Shown here: one piece after another, positions 23,701 to 35,566 of the stretch
Position numbering within the stretch: the stretch's first letter is position 1
How the letters are laid out: every line of letters begins with the position of its first letter
Assembly (NCBI RefSeq): GCF_963678635.1
Contig: NC_087065.1
Location: 60,972,754 to 61,036,753, forward strand
DNA: 64,000 nucleotides
Source of the DNA: Symsagittifera roscoffensis
Lineage: Eukaryota; Xenacoelomorpha; Acoela; Convolutidae
Reading direction: 5' to 3'
Made by a program: the position numbers and the translations under genes
The notes under the pieces: model-generated
Told to the model about the DNA's origin: nothing
What the model saw: the letters and a program-made list of their open reading frames with translations, nothing else
The model's database searches: none

Positions 23701-24935
23701 GTGTTTGGCCTTTTTGTGAGGTTCCCCACGTAAAAGAATTCAAATTTGACTATTCAATAAGTAAAAGAGGGAGATAATGAACGCATAGTGTATACATTTT
23801 CAATTGAGTTGTTCTAATTCAATACCATATTAACACTTAATTAAACACATGTTGGCACTATGTTAATCCCAAAAGTGAGTCCAGTTTAATTTTAGTTATC
23901 TCAAATTTTCATTGTTTTTTAATAGCGCGAACCTAATTGAGATATCATTACTCTAGATATATTTCTGCTTACACTTTGATCATGATTTTTGTTCATAATT
24001 CATGGGATATTTTTAATTGGCATGGGATTTTATGGCATGGGCGATTTTGTACAAGGGATGTTTTAGTATGGTATCTTTTTCATGGGAGCTTTTGGTAGGA
24101 TCTTTTGTCCTGACACCAAAATTATACTGAGATAGGCGTTGAGACTTGTATATTTTTTTGCTTATGAAAAAAATACTATACTCAGAATTTTTTTAGCGTT
24201 GTATGTGTAGACTTTTATGCGTAAAGGTTTGTCTCTGGATTCCGGGGAAAACACAATTCTGCTGGACTTTTCCGGCATAGTTTTTTGAACTGCATTGGAA
24301 AGATCCACTTCGAGATCTTGTATTACTTCACTTTTTAGTTTATGATACAGATTACGTAATTCAGCATTCTATTCTAGTGAGATGATGATTGTGTATGCAT
24401 TGGCCGTTTTCTCTCTCCTGATGGTGATTGGATGTCTGTTGTATGGAATGTGCCACATGATTGGTAAGCTTTTGTACACAGAGCTGTAGATAAAATTTAG
24501 TAAATAAAGTTATCTCAAATATTTTATCTAAAATTTAGCCACTCGAAAATAATCCAACAGATTTCAATTAGTTTGAAAATGGTTACAAAGGTGTGCAAGA
24601 TAGGGATTAAAACAACAATTGATTGCAATCAGTTTATTTAAATCTTGCTGCAAAACTCATTCTAACTGTACAATCAAAAACAGAGCCAGGGAGCACCCAT
24701 ACAAGAATCAGATTTAAAATGATGAAGACAGAAATTGCCATACTTTTGGTTATACTTTAGGACATCCATTTTTGGAGGGAGTCTTTGTATTTTTCAAAAA
24801 AAAAAATTGAAGAGCGGAGCCCGCACCAAATGATAGCTGAACTTTGATTCACATTCTTTTTTAGACACTAAATCAGAAAAAAGAGAAGATAGTTCTGGCA
24901 CTGTCTACAATCAAGTTCAAAATGAGGCAAAGTAA
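20724..24935 (+). CDS. Small single-pass membrane protein, 91 residues, three exons
   Basis: Exons 20,724-20,842, 24,378-24,463 and 24,865-24,935 join in perfect phase (TA/T, then G/AC). They have GTTAGT and GTAAGC donors and ATTCTAG and TTTTTTAG acceptors. Residues 1-25 are a signal peptide (MFNFAVLFLACAMIVIIDVS). A short acidic ectodomain follows (DANLLQNEEEGGLDYE). Residues about 43-65 are a membrane helix (VYALAVFSLLMVIGCLLYGM), then a charged 23-residue tail with TVYNQV at 81-86. The layout recalls small type I regulators such as FXYD proteins, but the PFxYD motif is absent. TVYNQV fits the TxYxx[VI] tyrosine switch-motif pattern; with one copy this may be chance. Each exon is too short to appear as a long ORF. 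The 3.5-kb first intron holds repeats and a MULE relic. Function is unknown. Confidence 0.5.
21241..21405 (+). repeat. Tandem repeat, 55 bp x 3
   Basis: Units start at 21,241, 21,296 and 21,351 (AGTCGGAATTTCGTAGTTGC...). The first two are identical and the third differs at a few positions. It contains the small palindrome GTAGTTGCACTAC. It lies in intron 1 of the small membrane protein gene. Minus-strand ORFs across it are by-products. Confidence 0.9.
21406..22096 (+). repeat. Degenerate GTCGCGCC(G)CCAGTCTTT repeat field
   Basis: Variants of TTAAGTCGCGCTGCCAGTCT recur irregularly every 30-45 bases (21,416, 21,468, 21,529, 21,549, 21,878, 22,063 and others). GTCGCGC also occurs inside the 55-bp units, so this looks like an older array from which the 55-bp tandem expanded. 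Confidence 0.6.
22106..22306. mobile_element. MITE, family 2, with 9-bp target duplication
   Basis: About 201 bases with inverted ends GATCAAGTTAATATCCTCCC and GGGTGGATGTTAACTTGGTC, flanked on both sides by ACGAGCCGG (22,097-22,105 and 22,307-22,315). It interrupts the degenerate repeat field. The interior has GCTCGAATCTGATTGGCTGA, shared with 40,588-40,607. The 8-9 bp duplication points to hAT or MULE mobilisation. Confidence 0.7.
22477..22680 (+). repeat. Tandem duplication, about 103 bp x 2
   Basis: Units begin TTTTGGTGAAAATTAA at 22,477 and 22,580. Both contain TGGTTTGAGATAAAA and ATTTAAAATTCCTC, with scattered differences. Confidence 0.75.
22926..23743 (-). pseudogene. FLYWCH/MULE transposase relic
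   Basis: The frame 23,743-23,279 starts with a FLYWCH-type zinc finger (LDGHEFQKKR, HWRCSKRRSYKC, NEHSHE). These DNA-binding fingers often accompany Mutator-like transposases in animals. After a frameshift near 23,280 the frame continues (RIIIFGDIEILNAL) into the MULE catalytic region (TWLVDGTFKTCPSQFYQLYT, YALLSNKR), with the first Asp present. It stops about 80 codons later, so the rest of the catalytic domain is missing. It lies antisense in intron 1 of the small membrane protein gene. Confidence 0.75.
23998..24110 (+). repeat. Short irregular CATGGGAT-TTTT repeats
   Basis: At least four variants of CATGGGATNTTTT occur within about 110 bases, including TTCATGGGATATTTTT, GGCATGGGATTTTATG and TTCATGGGAGCTTTTG. 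Confidence 0.5.
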
Positions 24936-27900
24936 TGCAACATCATGTTACTTCTAGAGGTCTGAGCATATCTCAACTCTGCTTCAACATTCGGAAAATT
25001 GATACCAATGTCTTGTTGTACATTTTAAGTTTGACCTTGTAATTTAGATATGTAGATATTTATTTCTTTTGTATCTCAAAAATTTATAAATTCTGTTTTC
25101 AGCCAAGAGTTTTTGTATTTATATATCAAAAAAGATTTCTCCTGCATCTCGATTTGAAATGCTGCAACAGCCATCATGGGAAATGAAGATTATTAGAAAT
25201 GACGATTATTAGAAAGATTATTAGAGCTAATTTTTGTGAACCGCAATCATTTTGCAGTCATTGTAAAAGGAAGCAAAAAGGAAACTGTCCAAAAATATAG
25301 CTATAAAAATTTTTGATACAAAAATAAGTATGATAAAAATACAACAAAAGAACATCAAAACACACACTATAGCTTTTTAAATACATATAATAAATAGCTA
25401 TTACTAAAAACACGAAATACAATTGTTTTCGAGGCGCAATCAGATCGTAAGCCAGGTAAGCAAATTGACAACAAGTGCGAAGCTAGTCATAGACACGCAG
25501 ATTGATAGCTGTAACAAGACTGATCGTAAGCCCTGAATGTTCCAACTGCTCTTTAATTGGTCTCGAATAGTATTTGGTAAATTAAATATTGGCAAAACTA
25601 TGAACTTTAGGCTGATAATATCAAAATTTAAGTGTTATAAGTGGCTGTATAAAATAGCATGTAGATAGAATAGCTCAAATTTTGCTAGCTTTATTTACGT
25701 GTTATAGAGAAATTTTTGTAATCAAATTTGCAATTCTGGAAGAGCAATACATATCGTGATTCTGAAAAACTGGATGAACAAATCGACATGGCCATTTCGT
25801 GGAAGATGCATGTCTATTTATTCATTTTCGCTATTTTTTGTCAGACAAAAAACGGAATAAGAGCTAATTCAATTCTTTGTTGTGCTCATTTCTGATTTAG
25901 TTTATTGAGATCGATAGGTGGAAAGTTGTGGATAGTTTTAGTATCAAGAAATCTGATGGGCTAACATGTAATTGAACAGCTTTTCGAAAATTTCGAATTT
26001 TTATGCTATTTTACCTTTATGCTAAAGCTACTGTCCCCTACAAATTGAGTCGTGTATAGAATTTAAAAACCCATTAGCTGCATCAACTCAATTTAGAACG
26101 GTTTTGTGGTGCGGACTAATTTGCTACGTGTAAAGTTTAAAACGAGCAGTTAAATTAGGTTCTTGGTAGGTTGCTATAGTAGTTTTGACACCCGGCTGCT
26201 CCCATACATATTAAGAAATCGTTCCCCCGAGGAACCAGAGTTTCGTAATATTCGTTTGAATAAAAAAAACACTCGAGTATTTATATTTTTCACTTTCTTC
26301 AAAAGTCTGAACGAAAAATTGCCAACAAAAATCAATTGCGCTGAAAGCACTATTAATTTTTTAAAAAGACATCAAATTACATCTTGATAGAAAACCTATT
26401 TTGAAATGTTTTTGAAATTCAAACTACTGCTGAAAAACCTTTCAAATGATCAAAGCTAAACTCAAAGTTTTTTTTGTGCTGTAGTTCCATCTCTTCTCTC
26501 GGATGTTTGAAACTAAAATAATTTAAAAGCTAAGAGTTGTTGTCAGTTAGCTTGTACATTTATAAACCTCTGGTATCTAGAGATGAAAACAGAGGGCGTT
26601 TTGTACCTTGCATCTAATGAAATGAAGTTTAAAAACTTACAAACCAATTAACAGCTACTCTTAGTGTATCTCCAAGAGAAGTTCGTATCTCCCAAAGACA
26701 GCAACATTCCCAGAGAAGAGATCAAACTACAGAAAATAAAAATTTCAAGCGCACTTCTCTTGTTTTTTTGGACAGATAGGGACTTTAAAAGGACAGATAG
26801 GGACTACAAATTTACGTGTAAATTTGTAAATCGAATCGAGTCTACCCCATAAAGTTTGTAAAATCCAATCAGGTAAATTTGTTAAAACCAATGAAGTCTA
26901 CCTTATAAAAATGTTGTATAAAAAGCGAAGTCTACCTTACAAAAATTTATAAACTAAAAAACGCTATTAAGCAAGTTTTATTTAAAAACTCTGATAATAA
27001 TCGGTTTCTTTTAAAATTCGTTTTTTTTTAAAACTAGACTTAGATTATAATTTCAAAAAAGTTGTTGTTGAAAAAAGGACCACTGAGAAAAGGGATTCTA
27101 AACATGCAGCATTGGAAACTCTAATTTAAGGGATAAATCTCTCCCGTTCTTTAAAATTGATTCGAGTTTTTTTGTTTAAAAATTGATCAATTCAAAAAAA
27201 TTGAATGATTTGCTTGTCCCCTACTATGTTCAAAATCAAGAACTAATTTTGATTCTTCTACCGGCATCCAAATTTAGGCGTAAGTATTCGATTTTAACGG
27301 ATTATGATGGTGATTTTTCGACAATTATAGTTGATTGATATTTTACCAAAACAAGGTGTTACCAAAAAATTCGATCATAATCGTAAATTTTTCCAAAAGT
27401 TATAATCTCTTGAAACTCATTGATATTGATTGTAGTTTGTACAAAAAACCTTTATATTCGATTATAATCGATTATAAACGTCAAAACTATCAAAAATCAT
27501 TCTCGTTTATAATCAATTAAAATTGATTATAAATGCTGCATAAAACTCCTTATGATTGACTTCAATGGATTATAAGTACTGAACTGCTTCGCAAAAAATT
27601 AAACTAAAAAAAAGCTACAAGTATGAGTATGCATACTTTTAAATCGAAAGGGTTTTTGTAGTATTTAAATTTTCTAATGAAGATATTTCAAGAAATTTGC
27701 TGGTTGTGATTAATTGAATAATATGTGAAATAATGGTGGTTTAAAACTCGCCGAAACGAATAATTTGTGACCTTTAACGCACGATATAAGTCGCTTGAAT
27801 ATCGTCTAAGAGGCAAAAAATCACAATTCAGAAATTGTTCAAAAACTATCAACTGCTAAATTAGCAAATTTAAAATCTTCATAGTTTAACCTGCAGGATA

Positions 27901-29600
27901 AAAACATCTGTATTTGTTCAATTGACTTTTTTTGATTTTTCTATTTATTCGCATAAAAGACTACAGAAGAGTTAATTTCTAAAGTATGAAGCAATTGGAT
28001 TTCTTGTATAAAGGAAAAGCTCTGAAGGCTTCCCATTAAAAAAATATTTCCGAGTAGCTCATTTTAAAGTATTTTTGATTTACTCTAAATTTGGTTTATG
28101 TTTTTCCCATTTTAATCTTTGTGCTCATATTGAAAAAAGAACGAAGAAAAATAACAATTTCATTAGCATAAAACAATAGCAACTCTAGTATAAGAAAATA
28201 TTTCGAATTAGAATATTTTGATTTTACGAAGGAATAAATTTTTTTTAATTTGCTGGCCTCATTTCGTCTTGGAATGTTTTTGAGTCAGTCATGGTTGGCG
28301 GCGTTGAAACGATACGAAATTAAGATCTGTAACTCTGACAAATTCCAAAAGTGCGCATCAATATGATCGCACGGCCAACTTGGTGTTTTCACTCATTATC
28401 CCTCTCTGCCCTTTAACACCATTAACATTTTACGTTTCTCGATTTAAGGTCGCTGGTGGGCGCACTATGCACGCATTGCAGCTTCCTAGGAATAAACGGC
28501 TCTAATTTTTGTTGTTCCCTTTGTTCAAAAATTGTTCAAAAACTAGCAACTGCTAAATTAGCAAAGTTTAAATCATTCATTTCATGGTAAGCTGGCCACA
28601 CAATGGCGCGACTGAGGCCGTTATTATTAGCTACATATATCTACATAATTTATCGATTTTAAACTTAAAAATGTATTTATGTTTTGATGTTAGTTTTTGG
28701 TATTTTGCAATTAAATTGTCAAATAAGAGTTGAATTGCCTGGAGTTATACTGTGAAAGAGTGAAATGACTGGCTTTAAAATGTTTGATGATGTATTGCTT
28801 AGTGTTAACTTGTAGGGCACGGTTTTGAAGTTTGGAGTTGATATCTTCACTGGGGTAGGACACGGGTTGGAGTTGATATCTTCACTGGGGTACAAAACTA
28901 TTTGTTAATTTTTTTACTTCCATTTTTTTATTTTTGTGAAAATGTTCCTAATTCACATCAAAAAAGTACACCAAATCTACAAAAAAAAATTTCTCGAGAT
29001 GTGGTTAGAGAATCTTCAATTTTTTTAAAATCAAATTGAATCATCTATCGCATTTGTTTGTGTGTAATCGTTGATGTCAAATGAATCTCAAATTCCAAAT
29101 GCAAATCTCTCAATCTTTAAATTTTAACCAAGCACAATTTAAAGTAAAAATATCAAACTTGGACTATTTGATCAAACAAAAATATCTATTTGGTAAAATT
29201 ATCAAACTTGGGTCAATTTTTTGAGACGAACTTGTTTGCGCGATGCCATTATTTGCGCAAAAGAGCTACTCCATGATTATCCGAATTGCCAATTTTTGAG
29301 CCCATATAGTTTTACAAAAAATTTTCAATGTCTAGTGAAATGTCTCTTTAAACTTTCAGACCAGAAAATCAATATTTCTTAGATACCAAGCTAAAACATT
29401 ATATTAGTTTCGTCACAAAGTTTGAACTTCAAATACGCTGTTTAAAATGTTTATTTCCCAAAACTTAAGCGAAAGCCAGAACATTATCTAAGATGGATCT
29501 TATAATTTTATCTAACAGTTAACAGCAGGCGCAAAGTTATGAAAAAAACCCTATTGTCAAAAAAAATTTTTAAATATACGTTTTTTGAAAATTTATGAAC
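24936..29600. other. AT-rich, no gene recognised; short repeats only
   Basis: No exon set could be supported. Small repeats include GGACAGATAGGGACT twice (26,771-26,805), GAAGTCTACCTTA twice (26,891 and 26,929), a cluster of AATCGATTATAA-like motifs (27,450-27,535), and a 45-base segment (ATTGTTCAAAAACTANCAAC...) at 27,834 repeated at 28,529. An open frame at 26,664-26,852 follows an acceptor-like CTCTTAG but has no partner exon. Confidence 0.45.
28832..28894 (+). repeat. 35-bp tandem duplication
   Basis: TTGGAGTTGATATCTTCACT begins at 28,832 and again at 28,867. The second unit is cut short. Confidence 0.8.
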
Positions 29601-29630
29601 GCATTTGGGTTCAAGTGAAGCAATTAAATG

Positions 29631-29678
29631 GCTTGATACGAGCCGTTTCTGTAACAGCTTGATACGAGCCGTTTCTGT
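29631..29678 (+). repeat. 26-bp tandem duplication
   Basis: GCTTGATACGAGCCGTTTCT occurs at 29,631 and 29,657. Confidence 0.8.
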
Positions 29679-29804
29679 TGCTTTTATGCTCTCATATCTT
29701 TATGCTTTATGCTCTTATATCTGTGGCAGTTTTCTGCAAATGTTTAGCTTTCGCTTATGCCTGCTTATAGTATTTTTGGGGTCGAAATTCTTACTGGTCA
29801 TTAA

Positions 29805-29866
29805 TAAAAAAAACACTTTAATTACACATCGAAACAAAAAAAAACACTTTAATTGCACATCGAAAT
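29805..29866 (+). repeat. 31-bp tandem duplication near the LINE 3' end
   Basis: Two units of AAAAAACACTTTAATTNCAC followed by ATCGAAA. They lie just beyond the presumed LINE 3' end and could belong to its tail or to the target site. Confidence 0.7.
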
Positions 29867-30047
29867 TAATTTCAATACACAAGTGTATGTCAAATGTTTT
29901 CTGTTTTTTTTCTATCAGTTCATAAAAATATTATAACATCATTAGATATACATAGTTACAATAACAATAAACAAAACAAAATCTTTTACAATTATCGATG
30001 ATTACTTTTCACCTGAGAGCTTCAAGGTGGTTTAAATTTAAATGTTA

Positions 30048-32872
30048 TTATATAAACTTGAAGCTTTTCCATGAAACTTTACCATGAGTTGCCACAGAGG
30101 GGTCTTCTTTAAATAATAATAAATAATAATTCTTGAATTTTATCTTTGCTTTTCTGTATGTTACTATGTCTTTAAAATTGACTTTATCATCTGTTAGTTT
30201 GTTCCAGATTATGACGGATTTTTTAAAGAAGGAATTTTCTATGTATTGCCCATTCTATCTGTCGCCGAAATATAATTTTTTGTTTCTTGTATTAGTATCT
30301 ATTTGGTGGTTATCATACTCAATGTTATAATAGGCTGGCAATAATTGATGTTATATTTTCCAAAAGTGACATAATATTTTATAGTCCAGAAACATTCTTA
30401 CTGGTCATATATTGTGTTTTAGCTTCAAGTCGTATTTTGCACAATCGCAGCAAGTTTTTACTGCCCAGCTTAACTGTTTTTCCAGAGATATCATTAGGTT
30501 AGCGGATATTCCACTTGAAAGAATTGCTGGGTAATGCAAATGACTAATTACCAGTGCATGCATTATCAAGAGTCTTGTTTTCACTGGCAATGGCTTGTTG
30601 ATTAATTGAAGTGTTTTTATTCCGCATGCCATTTTCTTGAGAATGATTTTGATTTCATCTTGGAAGGTGAGAAACTGATCTAAAACTACTTCTAGGTATT
30701 TAACATTGGTTTTTTCCTCAGTTATTTTGTCATCTAGAGTTATAGTATACTTTTCATCCTTTTTCCTTGAATGTTTTTTGCTGAAAACGATGAGTTCTGT
30801 TCTTTTTTGCATTCAATTGAAGTGAGTAATCTAAAAAATAATTTGACAACAGACTGCAATTGGCTTCGAGTGCTTTAATAACTTTTTGTGGATCGTTATT
30901 TTCACAGAATAGTAAAGTATCATCCGCATATTGAACTATTTTACATGTTTTGCCAATTTTTTTGTTGAGATCGTTAATGTAGAGATTGAATATTAGAGGG
31001 CCAAGGACAGTGCCCTGCGGGACACCCTGCTCAAGTGCAATCCAATCGGATTCGGTGTTGTTAACAGTTGTTTTCTGGCTTCGGTTGGTGATAAAGGAAT
31101 TGATCTTTTCTATAGCTTCTTCGGAAAAGTTTAACCCTTTTAGTTTCTGTTTAAGATAAGTATGATCAATAGAATCAAATGCTTTAGAGAGATCCAGTAA
31201 GGAACATGCTACAGTTTTGTTGTTGTCTATTGCTTTTCTGAATGCTTAAGTGCAATAAAGAATAGCGTCGATTGTTGAATATGATGTTCTGAACCCAAAC
31301 TGGGTATTACTTAGTAATTTTTGGGGTATCAGATATTCGTTGATTTGTTTATATAACAATTTTTCAAAAACTTTTGAGAGAACCCCAGTTATAGAGATAG
31401 GCCTATAATTTTCTGGTAGTTCTGGATCTTCTCTTTTGTATATTGTTGTGACAATTGCTTTTTTGAGCTTGCAAGGATATGTCTTGTTTTTCAAAAACTC
31501 ATTGTATAGAAATGTCAGATGTGTGTATATTTCATTGCAGCCATCTTTCAATGCCCAGGCTGGAATTTTGGATAAACATGGTGCCTTTTGACAATTTAAA
31601 TTATGTATTTCGTTTTTTACATTCAGCTGATATGATGAATCGGAATGAAAATTTATTATTATTTCGAATTTTGCATGTAGAAGTCGGTGGACTTTGCCTG
31701 ATTTTCGAATTTTTCTCATAAAAGCATCCAAGAGTTGAGAACTTGTAATTTAGCAGGTTCGCCATCTGTAAACTATTGGTTATGAAATTGCCGAAGGAGT
31801 TTCTAAGTAATGGAATGAGAATGGAAGATTTTTTTCTTGTATCGTTTTTTATACTCCATTTTTCGCGTTCGCTTTTTTTCGAGTTGAACAGTTGGGATAT
31901 AAATTTATCATCTTCGTAGTTTACCTTTGGTTTGTCGTTGCGAATGAAAATAGTCTTCTGTGGGGCACATTCTTTAATGGTGTCAGCAGGGTTAGATGTG
32001 AAGATGTCGAGCATTATTTCGGGATTATTATTGACATAGAAACTTCTCCAAGTTATAGCTGATAGTTTTTGTTTGAATTTGTAATTGGAGAATTGGATTT
32101 CTCATATATTTTACGTTTGATTGGTCTTACATTGTTGTTCAGCTTAAGTTCTGTAATTAATGCTGTTGCTTGGTGGTCGGTCTTAATTGGTGGTGTGAAT
32201 ACTATTGAATTATTTGTTAGATCTTTCATGCCTAGGTCGGTGATAATATAGTCAAATAGTGCTTTTGAGTGAGTATGTGTTAATTTGTTAGTGACGTCCA
32301 GGTTATATGGTATTCGGATTGTATCTAAAGACTGTTTGTCGTCTTCGTTGAGATAGTTGAGATTGTAATCTCCTAGTAAAATTAGGTTTGAATTAAATGA
32401 CTGTGCATGGTCAACTTATTTGGCTAGATCTTCTAAGAAGTCTGTTTTATTGTTTCTATTAGGATTAAAGGCTAGGTTTAATAGAGTGGTTCCATCATTT
32501 TTGTTGAGTCCGGCTTTAATTTCTATCCAGATGCTATCATACTTTTTGTGCATGTTGTTTAAGTCATATCTTTTTTTGGGTTTAACTTTTTCGGAACCAG
32601 TAACATGACCCCTCCACACATTTTTTACTTGATTCATAATTTCTATCACATCGGAACAATTTATATTTGTCATTGTCTATGACCCATAGTTTATCGTCAT
32701 TTGTATCATTGAACCATGTCTCGGAAAATCCGAAAATTGTATTATCATTAAAAGTTTTGATAAGTTGATTGAGATCTGAACGCTTTCTAGCTAAACTTCT
32801 ACAATTAAGATGTAGTACTTTTAAGTTGTTGTTGTAGTTTTCCAGTTTTTTCTTTATTTGACTGAATTTCAT
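30048..32872 (-). pseudogene. LINE ORF2: endonuclease and reverse transcriptase
   Basis: It starts MKFSQIKKKLENYNNN, then the APE-type endonuclease (LKVLHLNCRSLARKRSDLNQ, FSETWF, LILLGDYNLNYL, and a terminal DH near 32,150). RT follows: PENYRPISITGVLSKVFEKL, TQFGFR, LLDLSKAFDSIDH, GVPQGTVLGPLIFNLYINDL and YADDTLLFC (near 30,935). The C-terminal TRNKKLYFG and IIWNKLTDD blocks typical of these RTs end at a TAA (30,048-30,050). Several stops and shifts occur (for example 32,416 and 31,246), but the catalytic YADD is intact. Confidence 0.88.
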
Positions 32873-33236
32873 GAAGGGTCTTGGATTTGGGTGGATATCC
32901 CCTGATGTTAGGAGAGTTTTATGAGGGGGCCTTTCTTGTTTTTTTTATAAGTCTTGCTTGTGTTTTTTATATAATAATTGTAATAGAAATAGCTTATATT
33001 ATTCAGTATAGTGCAATAAAGTTTGTTCGAGTATATCGTGGCAACCCATGGAAAAAGATATTTTCCTTTTCTTTTATTCAGTACCTCATAAGCTACAAAT
33101 TGATCGCTTTCGCAGAAGCTTATGACAGATATGCTAGTTAAGGCAAAAAGTAACAGCATATCGCTTTGTAGAAAAATTATAGTTAAAATTACAAATAACA
33201 ATCGTTTATCAAAAAGAGAGTCTTAACTAGCTTAAT

Positions 33237-34259
33237 TTAATAATGAAAACCTTGCGAGTAGATATATGACTGCTGGTTACGATTCAGGTTATGGTTATAA
33301 TTACTATCACAGCCCCATGAGTTGTTGTTGAAATTATTTTGACCAGTTTGTCGGCCATGACCAGTTTGTCGGCCATATGGGTGCATGCGATCGTTACTAT
33401 AGGGTCTATTGGTAGACCTATAAACATTTTTATTTTGATAATTGGAAAGCGATTTTTGGTTGGATTTCGCTTTTCCAGTATAATCAGAGGCTGGTTTTAG
33501 CCTCGGGAGTTTACTTGAGTGTTTGAACACGTATGAGCCGAGGCAATTGCGCAAGAATGGTATACCTAATTCATCGTTCAGGTATATAGTGTCAAAATAT
33601 AAACTCTGACAGCTGTCCAAGCTTTTGATGTTTGAGTTTAGATTTAGCACCTCAAATCCCGTTGTCGAACCATACATTTCATTCAGAAAACGATTATAAT
33701 GATCAATTTTGTCATTAGCATCATCATTGTTAAGTATTGGTGGTATTTCGCAAATAACAATCGAATCTGGTGAAAATTTTGCAGTTATTAAAGCGATAAG
33801 TTCTTCATATTTGGCGCTAAATTCATCAATCGTTGAGTAAATTTTTAAAGATGGAGTTTGTCCCATCTTGGATTATCACACACTTAAGTTTTTTTTCAGT
33901 ATATTGGTCAAGGACTTTTATTTTCTCCTCAGTGGAGCTACCCCTGTATGCATGAACAATCGTATCATTGGGGAAAGTTTTAGTTTTTACCCTAGCAATT
34001 ATACTTGAACCCAAAATCAAGTTTACACACTCCTCTGGTACAGGAAAAGGCGAAAAGTTTCTCACATTTTTGATGCTTCTTTTGCTTTCGTCGATGTTGA
34101 CTGTAGTTTGCCATCCTTGTCTGCTTCCGATGTTTTCTCAATAAAATATATTATTTTACGAGAATCTTCCTTTTGGTGGTACAAATCGGAGTAAATCTTG
34201 TATAATGCTGATTTTTGAAGTCTATTAAATTCTTCCTGGCTAAGTTTTTTGCTTGACAT
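33237..34259 (-). pseudogene. LINE ORF1 with SGNH/GDSL esterase-like domain
   Basis: The start MSSKKLSQEEFNRLQKSAL leads to a charged N-terminus. A frame slip at about 34,065 leads to the esterase block NLILGSSIIARV (a GDS-type nucleophile region with Ser), then IIQDGTNSI (GxND-type). A further slip near 33,850 leads to DTIYLNDELGIPFL, resembling the DxxHLN catalytic block with Tyr in place of His. The C-terminus is Asn/Gln/Arg-rich with a small duplication (GRQTGHGRQTGQ). Such ORF1 proteins bind nucleic acid and may act on lipids. The frame slips show it is dead. Confidence 0.75.
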
Positions 34260-34388
34260 GGTTAAAATGGATGCAAATGACTGGTAACTGGAAGGACACT
34301 ATTTGATAATGACTTCAGATCCTGTATTTCTGCTAAATAATTTAATTACAGTGCTGAGATAACTATCTTTTTCTGCAAATTAATTTCC

Positions 34389-34760
34389 TTTTTTTCTGCT
34401 CTATAACTTTCTTCTGCAAATATAAGTTTTCTGCAAATCTAACTGCTCAAACTTTTTCTGCTGTATAACTTTCTTCTGCAAATATAACATCAGCCGGTTT
34501 TTGAAATGCATAAATTATAAACATGAAAAATACCTTCAACCATGTTTTACTTTTCAACTTTTCGAAACATCCTTTGGAGGCTTAAATTTTATGAAAACGC
34601 CAATAACCAGTGAAGAAAGATCATGAATTTCAGAAATTCTTCAAAAAAAAGATTTCAAATTAATCTTATTTCATGACTTAATGAGAAAATTTTCGGCTTG
34701 AAGTCCCTAATTTTACGATTCGGCTTGAAGTCCCGTCGGCTTGATGTCCGGCAGCCCTAT
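34389..34760 (+). repeat. Short repeats upstream of the LINE
   Basis: TATAACTTTCTTCTGCAAAT occurs at about 34,402 and 34,462 within larger duplicated segments (CTTTTTCTGCTNTATAACTT). CGGCTTGAAGTCCC occurs near 34,696 and 34,721, with a CGGCTTGATGTCC variant near 34,737. Confidence 0.6.
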
Positions 34761-35566
34761 TTTTGATGTTCATACTCTCTCTAAGACTTAATATGTTTTT
34801 AGATTCTAGTGTAAATAAAAGTGCATTCAAACTTTCTCTCGCAACAATAGCTAGCTCGTATCAACCGTGCAATTTCCCCCTTTAATCGATTTAGGGGAGA
34901 TAAAATACTGGCTTTTCATATAACAAATTTGATGGCAAACTAATGTAATCTCATTAATAAAAAAAATTAATTGAAAAAACTATGAATCATAATTTGGCCA
35001 ATTGACTGAATAAAATAGATATTCTTTTTGAAAAATTTGCGCAAGCATTCTAACTTGCGCTTTTGTTTGAAATGAATTTTTGAAATTTATACGTATTAGA
35101 GGGTACTATACGATAGGTTCCTTAGAGGGGAGATTGTGTGGTTGATGGCTTTAGTCATCCAAACCAAATTCGGAACCTACTGCTGATTTCAGCTCCTCAA
35201 GAGCAGCTCTGAATTTATTTGTAGCTACAAAATTTATAGCAATTTTTGGTTGTACTTTCGAAGAAAACGGAATATGTATGCCTAGGGCGGTTTCTTGATT
35301 CTGTCACTTAAAAGCGATCGATTTAATAGTTGTTATCAAAACACTTTTGATCCCCATTGAAGATTTTGACTCACCAAAATCAATTTAAAAAAGATATTTT
35401 ACTCCAGAAAATTTTCGCAAAATTTTGGGAATTTGAAAAGTGCCAATTTGGCCTTGTTTGGTTCCCAACTCGGCTCGAGTCAAATTCTTAAAGCCTAAAT
35501 ATGAAAAGACGACCTCAACCCAATGGAATGTGATCCTTCTCTTATTTATTTCGCCCCTCTTAAATT

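Larger units (their letters stand above)
29930..34259 (-). mobile_element. CR1/L2-type LINE, decayed
   Basis: A non-LTR retrotransposon on the minus strand with two ORFs. ORF1 (34,259-33,237) has an SGNH esterase-like domain. ORF2 (32,872-30,048) has an APE endonuclease followed by a reverse transcriptase with YADD. An esterase in ORF1 is known from CR1/L2-type elements. Both ORFs are interrupted. The 3' boundary is approximate; the sequence ends in a T/A-rich tail near 29,930-30,040. Confidence 0.88.

Noticed and set aside
32069-33141. Plus-strand ORFs across 32-33 kb
   Set aside because: Shadows of LINE ORF2 and the ORF1-ORF2 spacer on the minus strand.
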